Shown: positions 15,862 to 25,638, numbered from the stretch's first letter. The stretch is DNA of 64,000 bases from an uncultured Eubacteriales bacterium (GCA_900550955.1 URUF01000007.1:1-64000), one strand, 5' to 3'. Numbers and translations: made by a program. The notes: a model not told the origin generated them from the letters alone.

Positions 15862-18117
15862 ATGGTAGCCCAGGTAATTGTGGATGTTGCGCATACCAAC
15901 GTTGCCAAGCCCTTTTCCTATCTTGTGCCGGAGGGCATGGCGCTGAGCGTGGGCTGCCGCGTGAGGGCGCCGCTAGGCAGGCGGCAGGTGGATGGCTTTG
16001 TAACCGCGCTTTTGCCGGACGACGCGCTGCCCACCGAGGCGCCGAGGGAACGGCTCAGGCCGGTTACGAAGGTTTTGGACAGCTATCCCGCTTTGTTTCC
16101 GGCGTTGATAGCGCTGGCGGAGGAGCTTGCGGCACAGGCGCATTGCCCGCTATGCGAAACGCTGCGGCTGATGCTTCCATCGGCCATGCGCACGGGGCGC
16201 ATCCAGCAAAAGACGGAGGCCTACGCCCGGCTGGCGCAGGGGGTCGACGCCGCGGAAGCGGCGGAGAGCCAGCGCCGTGCGCCCAAGCGGGCTATGCTGA
16301 TAAAGCTGCTGGCGGACGGGCAGCCCAAAGCCGTGAACGATTTGAAGGCGTTGGTGAACGACCCGGGCCCGGCCCTGAAGGCGCTTGAGGAGGCAGGGCT
16401 GGTGGCGCTGGAAAGGCGGGAGGTGTTCCGTGCGCCGGACGGCGCGGGGGATGAAGCCCGCACGGCCGCCCCAGAGCTTACGCATGATCAGCGGGAGGCG
16501 CTGGAGGCCATGCTCCCCTCGCTCAGGGCGGGGAAGGGCGCGTTTTTGCTGCATGGCGTAACCGGCAGCGGCAAAACGGAGGTTTATCTGGCCATGGTGC
16601 GTGAAACCCTGGCCATGGGCAAGGGGGCGATCATCCTTGTGCCGGAAATTGCGCTTACGCCGCAGATGGTGCGGTGGTTCCGCTCCCGCTTTGGGCCGGA
16701 AACGGCGGTGCTGCACAGCCGCCTGACGGACGGCCAGCGTTACGATGAATGGCGGCGCATCCGCCTGGGACACGCCCGGGTGGTGGTGGGCGCGCGCAGC
16801 GCCATCTTCGCGCCGGTAGAGCGGCTGGGGCTGATTGTGGTGGACGAGGAGCACGAGCAAACGTATTTGAGCGATAAGCACCCCCGTTACGATGCGCGGC
16901 GCGTAGCCATGAGCCGCGCGGCGCGCGAGGGGGCGGCTGTGGTGCTTAGCAGCGCCACGCCCAGCATCCTCTCCTTTGCCATGGCGCGCAGGGGGGATTA
17001 CACGCTTGTGGAAATGCCGCGGCGCGTGAACGGCCGCCCCATGCCCGCCGTGACCGTTGTGGATATGCGCAGGGAGCTGGACGCGGGCAACCGCTCCATT
17101 TTCAGCCAGCTTTTGGTGCAAAGGCTGGACGAGTGCCTCAAGGCCGGGCGGCAAGCTATGCTGTTTTTGAACCGCCGGGGCTACAACACCTTTGTTAGCT
17201 GCCGCAGCTGCGGTTACGTGGTCAAGTGCGAGCAGTGCGACCTGAGCATGACGCTGCACCGCGAGCATGGCGAGGATGGCCCGCAGGAGCTGCGCTGCCA
17301 CATGTGCGGGGCGGTAAAGCCGCCGCCCCAGGTGTGCCCGGAATGCGGAAGCAAGTATATACGCTACTTTGGCAGCGGCACCCAGCGCGTGGAGGAGGAG
17401 ATGCACAAGCTCTTTCCCGGTGTGAAAACCGTGCGCATGGATATTGATACCACGCGCGGGCGCGACGCGCATGCGCGATTGCTGGACCAGTTTGGCCGCG
17501 GCGAGGCGCAGGTGCTGATTGGCACGCAGATGATCGCCAAGGGGCTGGATTTTCCCAGGGTGACGCTGGTGGGCGTTGTGGCGGCGGATATGACGCTTAA
17601 CCTGCCCGATTACCGCGCCCCGGAGCGTACCTTCCAGCTGATTACGCAGGTGGCGGGGCGTGCCGGCCGGGCCGATGCGCCCGGCGAGGTGGTTGTGCAA
17701 ACCTACAAGCCCAACGATCCCTGTATTGAGGCGGCCGCCGCGCAGGACTACCGCGCGTTTTTTGAATGGGAGTTCAGCCGCCGCCGGGCGGGGCTGTATC
17801 CGCCGTTCACGCTGCTGGCCCGTTTGCTTGTGGAAAGCGAGCGCGAGGCGGAAGCCAAGCAGATGGCCGAGCGCCTGTACGATACGGTGCAAACCTACCT
17901 GCTATGCCATCCGCAGCAGAAAAGGCGCACGCTGATGGCGCGGGTGGACGAGGCCCCCGTGAAGCGCATACGCGGCCAGTTCCGCTACCATGTGCTGCTC
18001 AAGCTGTTTGATCATGCCGACAGCGCGCCCCTGCTTGCGCTGCTGGCGGAGTTAAGCAGCGTAAGCAATGAAACATGCCGCGTCTATTGCGAAGTGAATC
18101 CCGCGACCATGATGTAG
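15862..18117 (+). CDS. priA: Primosomal replication-restart helicase PriA
   Basis: 751 residues. PriA binds stalled or D-loop forks and reloads the replicative helicase. The N-terminal DNA-binding domain begins 'VAQVIVDVAHTNVAKPFSYLVP'. Walker A 'GVTGSGKTEVY' is near residue 233, DEAH-type 'VDEEHEQTY' is near 330, and helicase motif III is 'LSSATPS'. The zinc-binding cluster of four CxxC pairs ('CRSCG', 'CEQC', 'CHMCG', 'CPECG') spans ~450-500. Helicase motif VI is 'QVAGRAGR'. ATG 15862 is chosen over 15844 because 'aaaggagg' lies between them at the right distance. It is second in the cluster. Confidence 0.97.
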   Translation: MVAQVIVDVAHTNVAKPFSYLVPEGMALSVGCRVRAPLGRRQVDGFVTALLPDDALPTEAPRERLRPVTKVLDSYPALFPALIALAEELAAQAHCPLCETLRLMLPSAMRTGRIQQKTEAYARLAQGVDAAEAAESQRRAPKRAMLIKLLADGQPKAVNDLKALVNDPGPALKALEEAGLVALERREVFRAPDGAGDEARTAAPELTHDQREALEAMLPSLRAGKGAFLLHGVTGSGKTEVYLAMVRETLAMGKGAIILVPEIALTPQMVRWFRSRFGPETAVLHSRLTDGQRYDEWRRIRLGHARVVVGARSAIFAPVERLGLIVVDEEHEQTYLSDKHPRYDARRVAMSRAAREGAAVVLSSATPSILSFAMARRGDYTLVEMPRRVNGRPMPAVTVVDMRRELDAGNRSIFSQLLVQRLDECLKAGRQAMLFLNRRGYNTFVSCRSCGYVVKCEQCDLSMTLHREHGEDGPQELRCHMCGAVKPPPQVCPECGSKYIRYFGSGTQRVEEEMHKLFPGVKTVRMDIDTTRGRDAHARLLDQFGRGEAQVLIGTQMIAKGLDFPRVTLVGVVAADMTLNLPDYRAPERTFQLITQVAGRAGRADAPGEVVVQTYKPNDPCIEAAAAQDYRAFFEWEFSRRRAGLYPPFTLLARLLVESEREAEAKQMAERLYDTVQTYLLCHPQQKRRTLMARVDEAPVKRIRGQFRYHVLLKLFDHADSAPLLALLAELSSVSNETCRVYCEVNPATMM

Positions 18118-18149
18118 CATGGCCGCATACAATAAGGAGTTAGAAACAG

Positions 18150-18644
18150 ATGGCGACAAGAAAGATTGTGGAGATTGGCGACGAAAAGCTGCGCAAGCAC
18201 TGCAAGCCCGTGGAAAAGTTTGACCTGCGCCTGCGTATTTTGCTAAAGGATATGGCCGATACCATGTATAAGGCGGACGGCGTGGGCCTGGCCGCGCCGC
18301 AGGTGGGCATTCTGCGCCGGGCTGTGGTGGTGGACATCGGCGAGGGGCTTTATGAAATGGTCAATCCCGAGATCATCGCTTCCGAGGGCGAGCAGACGGG
18401 GCCGGAGGCCTGCCTGAGCGTGCCGGGGCGTTCCGGCATTGTGACCCGGCCCAACAAGGTGACGGTGCGCGCGCAGAACAGCCATGGCGAAACCTACGAG
18501 GTAACAGGCGAGGGCTTCCTGGCGCGCGCCTTCTGCCACGAGCTGGATCATCTGGACGGAACGCTGTACGTGGATAAGATGGAGCGCGAAATCTTCCCCG
18601 ATGAGGAGGAAGAGGAAGCGCCGGAAGGGGAGGCGGAGGAATGA
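18150..18644 (+). CDS. def: Peptide deformylase
   Basis: 164 residues. It removes the N-formyl group from nascent polypeptides as they leave the ribosome. All three motifs are intact: 'GVGLAAPQVG' (residues 44-53), 'EACLSVPG' with the metal-binding Cys, and 'HELDH' (130-134) with the catalytic Glu and two His ligands. The acidic tail (DEEEEEAPEGEAEE) is unusual in length but harmless. Its stop overlaps the fmt start (ATGA), so the formylation and deformylation genes are translationally coupled. Confidence 0.97.
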   Translation: MATRKIVEIGDEKLRKHCKPVEKFDLRLRILLKDMADTMYKADGVGLAAPQVGILRRAVVVDIGEGLYEMVNPEIIASEGEQTGPEACLSVPGRSGIVTRPNKVTVRAQNSHGETYEVTGEGFLARAFCHELDHLDGTLYVDKMEREIFPDEEEEEAPEGEAEE

Positions 18645-19582
18645 GGGTCGTTTTTATGGGAACGCCGGATTTTTCGGTTCCTTCGCTCCAGGCCCTGCTT
18701 GACGCGGGGCATGAGGTGGCGGGCGTGTTCACCCAGCCGGACCGTCCCAAGGGGCGCGGCGGCAAGGTGCAGATGAGCCCGGTGAAGGAGCTGGCCCTCA
18801 AGAGCGGCATCGCCGTATATCAGCCGGTAAAGATTCGGCTGGATGGGCTTGAGCCCCTGCGGCAGCTCGCGCCGGATGTGTGCGTAACCGCCGCGTTTGG
18901 GCAGATCCTATCCGAAGAAGTGCTGGCCGTGCCAAGGCTTGGCACGGTAAATGTGCATGCCTCGCTTTTGCCCAGGCACCGGGGCGCCGCGCCCATCCAG
19001 TGGGCCATTTTGAGCGGCGACGCGGAAACGGGCGTAACCACCATGCTTACCGATAAGGGGCTGGATACGGGGGATATGCTGCTGAAGGCCAAAACGCCCA
19101 TCGGTTCCGGGGATACCGCGGGTACGCTGACGGAGAGGCTTTCGCACATTGGCGCGGAGCTGCTGGTTGAAACCCTGAACCGCCTGGAGGCGGGCGATTG
19201 CCCCCGTGAAAAGCAGGACGAGAGCCAAAGCACCTATGAGCCCAAGGTGAATAAGGAGTTGGGAAGGCTGTGCTTTGAGGAGGGCACGCAGAAGTGCCTG
19301 CTGCGCGTAAGGGCCATGTGCCCATGGCCGTGTGCGTTTGCGGAGCTGGCGCAGGGCGTTTTGAAGGTATGGAGCGCCGCGCCCGCGCAGGGCAGGCCCG
19401 GCGCGCCCGCCGGAGAGGTGCTTAGCGCGGGCAGGAGGGACGGCCTGGTGATCGCCACCGCAGACGGGGCGATCGAGCTATGCGAGGTGCAGGCCCCCAA
19501 CGCCAAGCGCATGGACGCGCGCGCCTTCCTGCTGGGCCATCCCATTCCCGAAGGCGCAATGCTAAATGAGGTGCGCTTATGA
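18641..19582 (+). CDS. fmt: Methionyl-tRNA formyltransferase
   Basis: 313 residues, the normal size. It formylates Met-tRNA(fMet) using 10-formyl-tetrahydrofolate. The N-terminal Rossmann domain begins 'RVVFMGTPDFSVPSL'. The folate/catalytic signature 'HASLLPRHRGAAPIQWAILSGD' (Asn in 'VNVHAS', His, and Asp in 'DKGLDTGDML') is intact, as is the C-terminal OB-like domain. ATGA overlaps join it to def upstream and rsmB downstream. Confidence 0.97.
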   Translation: MRVVFMGTPDFSVPSLQALLDAGHEVAGVFTQPDRPKGRGGKVQMSPVKELALKSGIAVYQPVKIRLDGLEPLRQLAPDVCVTAAFGQILSEEVLAVPRLGTVNVHASLLPRHRGAAPIQWAILSGDAETGVTTMLTDKGLDTGDMLLKAKTPIGSGDTAGTLTERLSHIGAELLVETLNRLEAGDCPREKQDESQSTYEPKVNKELGRLCFEEGTQKCLLRVRAMCPWPCAFAELAQGVLKVWSAAPAQGRPGAPAGEVLSAGRRDGLVIATADGAIELCEVQAPNAKRMDARAFLLGHPIPEGAMLNEVRL

Positions 19583-21057
19583 TCAAAGAACAGACGAAGC
19601 GGGCCAACCGCGCGCCCGACGAAAAGCGGCAGGAGCGCGGGACGCGCCCCCCGCAGGGGGGCCAGAGGCGGTTGGAAAGGCCTGCGGACGCTCGCCAAAG
19701 GCCGCAGGGGCGACCCCTGCAGGGCCCGGGCGCGCGCCGCGTGGCGCTGGATGTGCTAACCGACGTGCACAGGGGCGGCGCTTACGCCGCGCTGGCATTG
19801 GATACGCGGCTGCGTAACGCGCATTTGAGGCCCGATGACCGCAGGCTGGCGACAAGCCTCGTATACGGTACGCTGGAAAACGAGGCGCGGATTGACTATG
19901 CGCTGGACCAGCTGATGGATCATCCTGTGAGGGAGGAGCTGCAGCGCGATATCCTGCGCATGGGCGCGTATCAAATCCTGTTTTTAGATCGCGTTCCGGA
20001 CAGCGCGGCTGTGGACGAGGCGGTCAAGCTGGTCAAGGCCCTGCATATGGAGGCTGCCAGCGGGTTTATCAACGCGGTGCTGCGCAACCTGTCCCGTGGA
20101 AAAGCGGATATCCAATGGCCCAAGCGGGAGGACGGCCTGGAAGCATACCTAAGCGTGATGGGCAGCATGCCCAGCTGGCTTGTGAAAACGCTGATTAACG
20201 CCTACGGCGAGCAGGACGCCGAGCGCGTGATCCTTTACCGCGAGCAGGAGCATCCTATTGTGGTGCGGCCCAACCTGACCCGGCTTACGGACGCCGAATT
20301 TGAAGATCTGCTCAAGAAAAAGGCCTGGCGCGTGGAGCGCGGGCTTGCGCCGCATGCGTGGCTGGCGTACGGCGCGGCGGAGATCGCCCTGGATAACGAT
20401 TACCGCGCGGGGCTGTTTTCCATACAGGGGCAAAGCAGCATGCTGGCGGCGGAGGCCATGCAGGCTAAGCCCGGCATGAAGCTGCTGGATGCGTGCGCAG
20501 CCCCGGGGGGCAAGGCGGCCTATCTGTGCGAAAGCATGCAGCTGACCGGCCGCGTGTACGCCTGGGAGCTGCATGAGAAGCGCGCCCAGCTTTTGGAGGG
20601 CATACGCCGCCGGCTAAGGCTGGACAATCTGCGCATATCCGTGCGCGACGCGTGCGAGTACCGCGCCGATTTGGACGGCATGCTGGACGGCGTTTTGCTG
20701 GACGCGCCCTGCGCCGGCCTTGGCGTGCTGGCGCAAAAGCCGGATATCAAGCTTAGGCTGAAGCCGGAGGATATCCCAGCCATTGTGGATACGCAAAAAC
20801 GCCTGCTGGAAACGGTCAGCCGCTATGTGCGCCCGGGCGGCGCGCTGGTGTACAGCACCTGCTCCATCCTGCCGGAGGAAAACGCCTTGCAGGTGCGCGC
20901 TTTCCTGCAAAATCATCCCAACTTTGCCGTGGAGCCGCTGCCGCTTAGCTTTCCAGAGGAGCTGCGCAAGCTGCAAACGCCCTACGGCTTGCAGCTGCTG
21001 GGCTGCCGCGACGGGGTGGAGGGCTTCTTCATCGCGCGGATGCGGAGGGTGCGCTGA
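19579..21057 (+). CDS. rsmB: 16S rRNA (cytosine-967 C5)-methyltransferase RsmB
   Basis: 492 residues. A NusB-like RNA-binding domain (~residues 52-190) is followed by an AdoMet-dependent m5C methyltransferase domain. The AdoMet motif is 'LLDACAAPGGKAAYL'. The two cysteines of the mechanism sit in 'DAPCAG' (motif IV) and 'YSTCSI' (motif VI, the nucleophile). The first ~50 residues are a low-complexity basic extension encoded by two perfect GC-rich palindromes (19646-19662 and 19704-19720), not usual for the family. It overlaps fmt by ATGA and rlmN by one base (TGATG). Confidence 0.95.
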   Translation: MIKEQTKRANRAPDEKRQERGTRPPQGGQRRLERPADARQRPQGRPLQGPGARRVALDVLTDVHRGGAYAALALDTRLRNAHLRPDDRRLATSLVYGTLENEARIDYALDQLMDHPVREELQRDILRMGAYQILFLDRVPDSAAVDEAVKLVKALHMEAASGFINAVLRNLSRGKADIQWPKREDGLEAYLSVMGSMPSWLVKTLINAYGEQDAERVILYREQEHPIVVRPNLTRLTDAEFEDLLKKKAWRVERGLAPHAWLAYGAAEIALDNDYRAGLFSIQGQSSMLAAEAMQAKPGMKLLDACAAPGGKAAYLCESMQLTGRVYAWELHEKRAQLLEGIRRRLRLDNLRISVRDACEYRADLDGMLDGVLLDAPCAGLGVLAQKPDIKLRLKPEDIPAIVDTQKRLLETVSRYVRPGGALVYSTCSILPEENALQVRAFLQNHPNFAVEPLPLSFPEELRKLQTPYGLQLLGCRDGVEGFFIARMRRVR

Positions 21058-22097
21058 TGGAGGCAAAGCGCATCCTGCTGGATATGACCTGCGAGGAGCT
21101 TCAGGCGTATCTTGGGGAAATGGGCCAGCCCGCCTTTCGCGCCAGGCAGGTGTTTGGGTGGCTGCACAAGGGCGTGCCGTTTGAGGGTATGGGCAACGTG
21201 CCCGCGGCGCTGCGTGAGCAGCTTGCCCAAAGCTGCCTGGATTTGCCCATGGCGCTCCATCAGGCCTTCCCCTCCCAAAAGGACGATACGGTCAAGTTCC
21301 TGTTTGCCTGCTGGGACGGCAATCTCATTGAGGGCGTATTGATGCACTATCATTACGGCTACTCGCTGTGCATCTCCACGCAGGTTGGCTGCAAAATGGG
21401 CTGCGCCTTCTGCGCAAGCACATTGGAAGGCTGTGTGCGCAGCCTGAGCGCGGGGGAGATGCTTTCGGAGGTGCTGCTTGCCAACCGCTTTTTGGGAGAA
21501 CGGGGCAAGGTGGGGCATATCGTGCTCATGGGCAGCGGCGAGCCGCTGGATAATTATGAGCAGACGGTGCGCTTTTTGCGGCTGGTAAACGATGCCGGGG
21601 GCCTGAATATCGGCCTGCGCAACGTGTCGCTGTCCACCTGCGGGCTGGCGCCGCAGATTTTGCGCCTGAAGGACGAGGGCCTGCCCGTGACGCTGAGCAT
21701 TTCGCTGCACGCGCCAAACGATGCAATACGGCGGCAAATCATGCCCGTGGCGCAGCGCTACCCAATGGAAACGCTTATGCAGGCGGTGCGCGCCTATGTG
21801 GCGCAAACCGGCCGGCGCGTGGTGTTTGAGTACGCGCTGATCGACCGGCTCAACAGCCGCCCGGAACACGCGCGGGAGCTTGCGGGGCTGCTTCGCGGGC
21901 TGCAATGCCATGTGAACCTGATCCCGCTGAACCACGTGGACGAGCGCAGCCTGGCCCCCGCCTCGCCGCAGGCGGTGCGGGCGTTCCTGGAAACGCTTGA
22001 GGGGGAGCATATCTCCGCCACGGTGCGCAGGGAAATGGGTGCGGATATTGGCGGTGCGTGCGGCCAGCTGCGCAGGCGGCAGCTACACAAGCAGTAA
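21057..22097 (+). CDS. rlmN: Dual-specificity RNA methyltransferase RlmN (radical SAM)
   Basis: 346 residues. It forms 2-methyladenosine at A2503 of 23S rRNA and A37 of some tRNAs. The radical-SAM cluster is Cys112-x3-Cys116-x2-Cys119 in 'GCKMGCAFC'. 'GSGEPLDNY' is the usual GxGEPL motif. The C-terminal 'GGACGQL' supplies the mechanistic Cys335. The N-terminal 'FRARQVFGWLHKG' helix-hairpin region is typical. The start ATG overlaps the rsmB stop. Cytoplasmic. Confidence 0.97.
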   Translation: MEAKRILLDMTCEELQAYLGEMGQPAFRARQVFGWLHKGVPFEGMGNVPAALREQLAQSCLDLPMALHQAFPSQKDDTVKFLFACWDGNLIEGVLMHYHYGYSLCISTQVGCKMGCAFCASTLEGCVRSLSAGEMLSEVLLANRFLGERGKVGHIVLMGSGEPLDNYEQTVRFLRLVNDAGGLNIGLRNVSLSTCGLAPQILRLKDEGLPVTLSISLHAPNDAIRRQIMPVAQRYPMETLMQAVRAYVAQTGRRVVFEYALIDRLNSRPEHARELAGLLRGLQCHVNLIPLNHVDERSLAPASPQAVRAFLETLEGEHISATVRREMGADIGGACGQLRRRQLHKQ

Positions 22098-22111
22098 CGG
22101 AGGGAGATACG

Positions 22112-22825
22112 ATGCGGATTTGCCAAAGAACCCATCAGGGATTGGTTCGCGCCAGCAATCAGGACAGCCTGCTTGTGGACGATGGCGTCTATGGCGTGGC
22201 GGACGGTATGGGCGGCCATAAGGGCGGCGAAACGGCCAGTCGCGTTGCGGTGCAGGTGCTCAAAAACGCGCTGCATGGCAAACGGCCGGATCAGCGCACC
22301 CTGGAAATGGGCATCGAGGCAGCCAACCGCCGTATCTTTGACATGGCCAAGCATGATAGCGCGTTAAGCGGCATGGGCACCACTGTGACCTTGCTTTGGG
22401 AGGATCGCGAGCGCGTGCTGCTGGCCCATGTGGGCGACAGCCGCGCTTACCGCCTGCGGGACGGCGCGCTTACGCAGATTACGCAGGATCACAGCATCGT
22501 GGCGGAGCTTTTGCGCAACAATGTGATTACGGAGGAAATGGCGCGTAACCATCCCTATCGGAATGTGATTACCCGCGCCGTGGGCGTGGACCCTTCCGTG
22601 ACGGCGGACGTGCTTTTGGAAAGCAAGCAGCCCGGCGACGTATGGCTTATCTGCTCGGATGGACTGTACAACATGGTAAGCGACGGGCAGCTTGAAAGCG
22701 TACTGCTGGAAAGCGAGAGCGATGAGGCGGCGGCCGGCCGCCTGCTGGCCCTGGCGCTGGAGGCCGGGGGAACGGACAACATCTCCTTCATCCTATGCCG
22801 TGTCACGGAGGTGGCTGCGCAATGA
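22112..22825 (+). CDS. prpC: PP2C-type serine/threonine protein phosphatase
   Basis: 237 residues, ATG 22112 after 'cggaggg'. It is the Mn/Mg-dependent phosphatase that reverses phosphorylation by the neighbouring PrkC kinase. Motifs in order: 'RASNQDS', 'DGMGGHKGGE', 'SGMGTTVT', 'HVGDSRAYRL', 'ICSDGLYNMV' and 'GGTDNISF', with all metal-binding Asp residues present. The stop overlaps the prkC start (ATGA), the standard phosphatase-kinase pair. Confidence 0.96.
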   Translation: MRICQRTHQGLVRASNQDSLLVDDGVYGVADGMGGHKGGETASRVAVQVLKNALHGKRPDQRTLEMGIEAANRRIFDMAKHDSALSGMGTTVTLLWEDRERVLLAHVGDSRAYRLRDGALTQITQDHSIVAELLRNNVITEEMARNHPYRNVITRAVGVDPSVTADVLLESKQPGDVWLICSDGLYNMVSDGQLESVLLESESDEAAAGRLLALALEAGGTDNISFILCRVTEVAAQ

Positions 22826-24732
22826 TGAAGGGCATGGTGTTTGCCGAAAGGTACAAGCTGGAGGATTTCATTGGCCAGGGCGGCATGTCGCTGGTTTACC
22901 GGGCGGTGGACGTGCGCACGGGCCACAGCGTGGCGGTGAAAATCCTCAAAAGCGAATACAACAGCGATAAGGAGTTTTTAGAGCGCTTCCAGCGCGAGGC
23001 GCAGGCCGCCAGCCTGATGTCCCACCACAATCTGGTGAATTTGCTCGACGTGGGCGTGGAGGGCGAGTACCGCTACCTGGTATTGGAATATGTGAACGGC
23101 AATACGCTTAAGGACGTCATCCGGCAAAAGGGGCGGCTTAATTACCAGACCGCCATCCAAATCGCCGTGCGCATTCTTAGCGCCTTGCAGCATGCGCATG
23201 ATAACGGCATCATCCACCGCGATATCAAGCCGCAAAACGTATTGATTCATGCGGATGGGCATGTGAAGGTATCGGATTTTGGCATTGCCCGCATGACCAA
23301 CGCCTTTACCATCTCCAAGGGCGATACGGTGGTAGGCTCGGTGCATTATTCATCGCCCGAGCAGGCTACGGGCAGCGTGGTGGAGGCCACCAGCGATATC
23401 TATTCCACCGGCGTGGTTATGTATGAAATGCTCACCGGGCGCGTGCCCTTCGTGGGCGATACGCCGGTTGCGGTGGCCATGCAGCACGTGAAGGACCCGC
23501 CGCCGCCCATCACCGATTATGCGCCCGAAACGCCGCCCGCCGTGGTGGCCGTGGTGATGAAGGCGCTGGAAAAAGACCCCAAAAAGCGTTTTCAAAGCGC
23601 GCGGGAAATGGCCGACGCGCTGATGAAGGCCAAGGACGGCCGGTTGGCCCCTGCCGATGTAACGGGCACGACGGACCGGCGGCCGCCCGTTGGAAAGCCG
23701 TCCGTGGCCCAGCGCGTGCGGGAGGTAAGCCCCCGAACGCAGCAGGAGGCCGGGCGCAGGCTTTCGCAAACCGCGCGGCGCAAGCCTGTGCGCAGGCGGC
23801 GCAAGATTGCGCAGATGGCGCTTTCCGCGCTGGCGGCCGCGGGCGTGCTGGCGCTGCTTACCCTGGGCGTAATACAGGTGTATACCCGTGTAAGCCGCAG
23901 CGCCATCGCGCCGGATGTGGTGGGCCTTAGCGTTGGCGACGCACAGGCCATGGCGCGGCGCGAGGGCCTGAATTGGCAGCAGACCGATATCAACCACGAT
24001 AGCCTGCCCGCCGGTACAGTGATTTCGCAAATTCCCGAAGCGAATACGCCAATGGAGAAGGGCGACAGCCTGCTGGCAACGGTAAGCCTGGGGCCTGTAA
24101 GCGCCGTTATGCCGGATATGACGGGCCTTAGCTATGAGGACGCGGCCTCCAGGCTCAAGGAGCGGGGCTTTGGCAACGTGGTGATCATCAAAACGGTGTC
24201 CGCCTCGGCGGAGGGCATGGTGCTGGGGCAAAACCCGCAGCCGGGCCAAAGCTTTACCATAGGGCAAACCGTGGAGCTGACGGTTTCCGGCGGCAGCACC
24301 ATGGTGCCGGAGGTAACCGGAATTTACCGCGAGGAAGCGGTGGCGCGCCTGCACGACAGCGACCTGACCGAGGGCGCCCCCGTGTATGTGGAGGTAACCG
24401 GCGAGGATAAGGTGGGCCTGGTGATTAGCCAAAGCCCGGCCGCGGGCACGATGGCCGTGCTGGACGCGCCCGTAACCCTTACCGTAGGTATTGAAAGCGA
24501 GCCGTACCAGGGCGAGCTTGGCCTGAAGCTGCCCGCCGCCGCGAAGGAGCGCGCCCTGCGCGTGGCGCTGGTGGTGAACGGGCAGGAGCATACCGAGTAT
24601 GAAGGCGTTGTTGCGGCCGGAAGCGACGCGCCTATGCTGATTCCCATCAGCTCCAACGTGGAAGGCAACGTGCTCTGCCGGGTTTATGTGGACGACGTTT
24701 TGTATTCAGAGGAAACCATAGCGCTGCGCTAA
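22822..24732 (+). CDS. prkC: PASTA-domain Ser/Thr protein kinase PrkC (Stk)
   Basis: 636 residues. An intracellular Hanks-type kinase (residues ~12-275) shows 'GQGGMSLVYRA', the catalytic loop 'HRDIKPQN' (132-139), 'DFG' (152-154) and 'SPEQA'. A basic juxtamembrane stretch and one membrane helix (~335-355) follow. Three PASTA repeats (~365-565, e.g. 'APDVVGLSVGDAQAMA', 'MPDMTGLSYEDAA', 'VPEVTGIYREEAV') then bind peptidoglycan fragments outside. A further ~70-residue C-terminal domain ends the protein. In spore formers this kinase senses muropeptides and controls germination and wall growth. The start is ATG 22822, 9 nt after 'ggaggtg'; ATG 22825 is also possible. Confidence 0.96.
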   Translation: MMKGMVFAERYKLEDFIGQGGMSLVYRAVDVRTGHSVAVKILKSEYNSDKEFLERFQREAQAASLMSHHNLVNLLDVGVEGEYRYLVLEYVNGNTLKDVIRQKGRLNYQTAIQIAVRILSALQHAHDNGIIHRDIKPQNVLIHADGHVKVSDFGIARMTNAFTISKGDTVVGSVHYSSPEQATGSVVEATSDIYSTGVVMYEMLTGRVPFVGDTPVAVAMQHVKDPPPPITDYAPETPPAVVAVVMKALEKDPKKRFQSAREMADALMKAKDGRLAPADVTGTTDRRPPVGKPSVAQRVREVSPRTQQEAGRRLSQTARRKPVRRRRKIAQMALSALAAAGVLALLTLGVIQVYTRVSRSAIAPDVVGLSVGDAQAMARREGLNWQQTDINHDSLPAGTVISQIPEANTPMEKGDSLLATVSLGPVSAVMPDMTGLSYEDAASRLKERGFGNVVIIKTVSASAEGMVLGQNPQPGQSFTIGQTVELTVSGGSTMVPEVTGIYREEAVARLHDSDLTEGAPVYVEVTGEDKVGLVISQSPAAGTMAVLDAPVTLTVGIESEPYQGELGLKLPAAAKERALRVALVVNGQEHTEYEGVVAAGSDAPMLIPISSNVEGNVLCRVYVDDVLYSEETIALR

Positions 24733-24753
24733 GGCGCACAGGAGGGAATGGGT

Positions 24754-25638
24754 TTGGAAAACGCCGAGGGCGTCATTGTAAAGGGCGTGGGCGGGCTGTA
24801 TTACGCCAGAAACGCGGACGGCGATATCGCCGTGCTGCGCGCAAAGGGCAAGTTCCGCAAGCAGCGCGTTACGCCCATGGTGGGCGACCGCATCCGCTAC
24901 ACCCCGGGCGAAGGGGAGGAGCACGGCTGGGTGGAGGAAATTCTGCCCCGCGAAAGCGAACTGGTCAGGCCGCCTGTGGCGAATATCCGCCATATTGTGC
25001 TGGTATTGGCCCCGCAGCCCGCGCCCGATTATCTGCTCATCGACACGCTGATTGTAATGGCGCTCAAGCAGGGCATCCGGCCCGCCCTTGTGGTGAACAA
25101 GTGCGACCTGGACCCCGCGCTGTTTCAGGGCGTGCGGCGCGACTACGGCGGCCTGGGCGCGCCAATTCTTGAAACGAGCGCCCGCACGGGCCAGGGGCTG
25201 GACGGCCTGCGCGAGCTGCTGAAAACGGGGATTTGCTGCCTGGCGGGGCAAAGCGGCGTGGGCAAAAGCACGCTTTTGAGCGCTGCGACCGGCCTTAGCC
25301 TGCAAACGGGCGAAATTAGCCGCAAAATCAGCCGGGGCCGCCATACCACGCGCCATGCGGAGCTGCTGTTCAGCGGCGGGTACAGCGTGCTGGATACCCC
25401 GGGCTTCAGCCTTCTGGAGCTATGGGAGGGGCTTGAGCCCATCCAGCTGAAGGAATACTACCCCGAATTTGCGCCTTACGAGGGCGAATGCCGCTTCTCG
25501 CCCTGCTACCACTTGAGCGAGCCGGGCTGCGCCGTGCTGGAAGCGGCCAGAACCGGCGACATAAGCCCCGCAAGGCTGGAACGCTATCACCTGCTGCTGA
25601 AAAAAGCGCAGGAGGCTTGGAGGAATCGCTATGATTAA
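24754..25638 (+). CDS. rsgA: Ribosome small-subunit GTPase RsgA
   Basis: About 294 residues. RsgA is a circularly permuted GTPase acting in late 30S assembly. An N-terminal OB fold (~1-70) is followed by the permuted order: G4 'NKCDL', then G1 'GQSGVGKST', then G3 'DTPGF'. The C-terminal zinc module is 'CRFSPCYHLSEPGC'. Start choice: TTG 24754 has 'aggaggg' 7 nt upstream; ATG 24748 is in frame but almost touches that site. It overlaps rpe by 8 bp. Confidence 0.95.
   Translation: MENAEGVIVKGVGGLYYARNADGDIAVLRAKGKFRKQRVTPMVGDRIRYTPGEGEEHGWVEEILPRESELVRPPVANIRHIVLVLAPQPAPDYLLIDTLIVMALKQGIRPALVVNKCDLDPALFQGVRRDYGGLGAPILETSARTGQGLDGLRELLKTGICCLAGQSGVGKSTLLSAATGLSLQTGEISRKISRGRHTTRHAELLFSGGYSVLDTPGFSLLELWEGLEPIQLKEYYPEFAPYEGECRFSPCYHLSEPGCAVLEAARTGDISPARLERYHLLLKKAQEAWRNRYD

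Noticed and set aside
16150..17892. A 580-codon minus-strand frame opposite priA
   Set aside because: Antisense shadow of a GC-rich gene; His/Arg-rich, no motifs.
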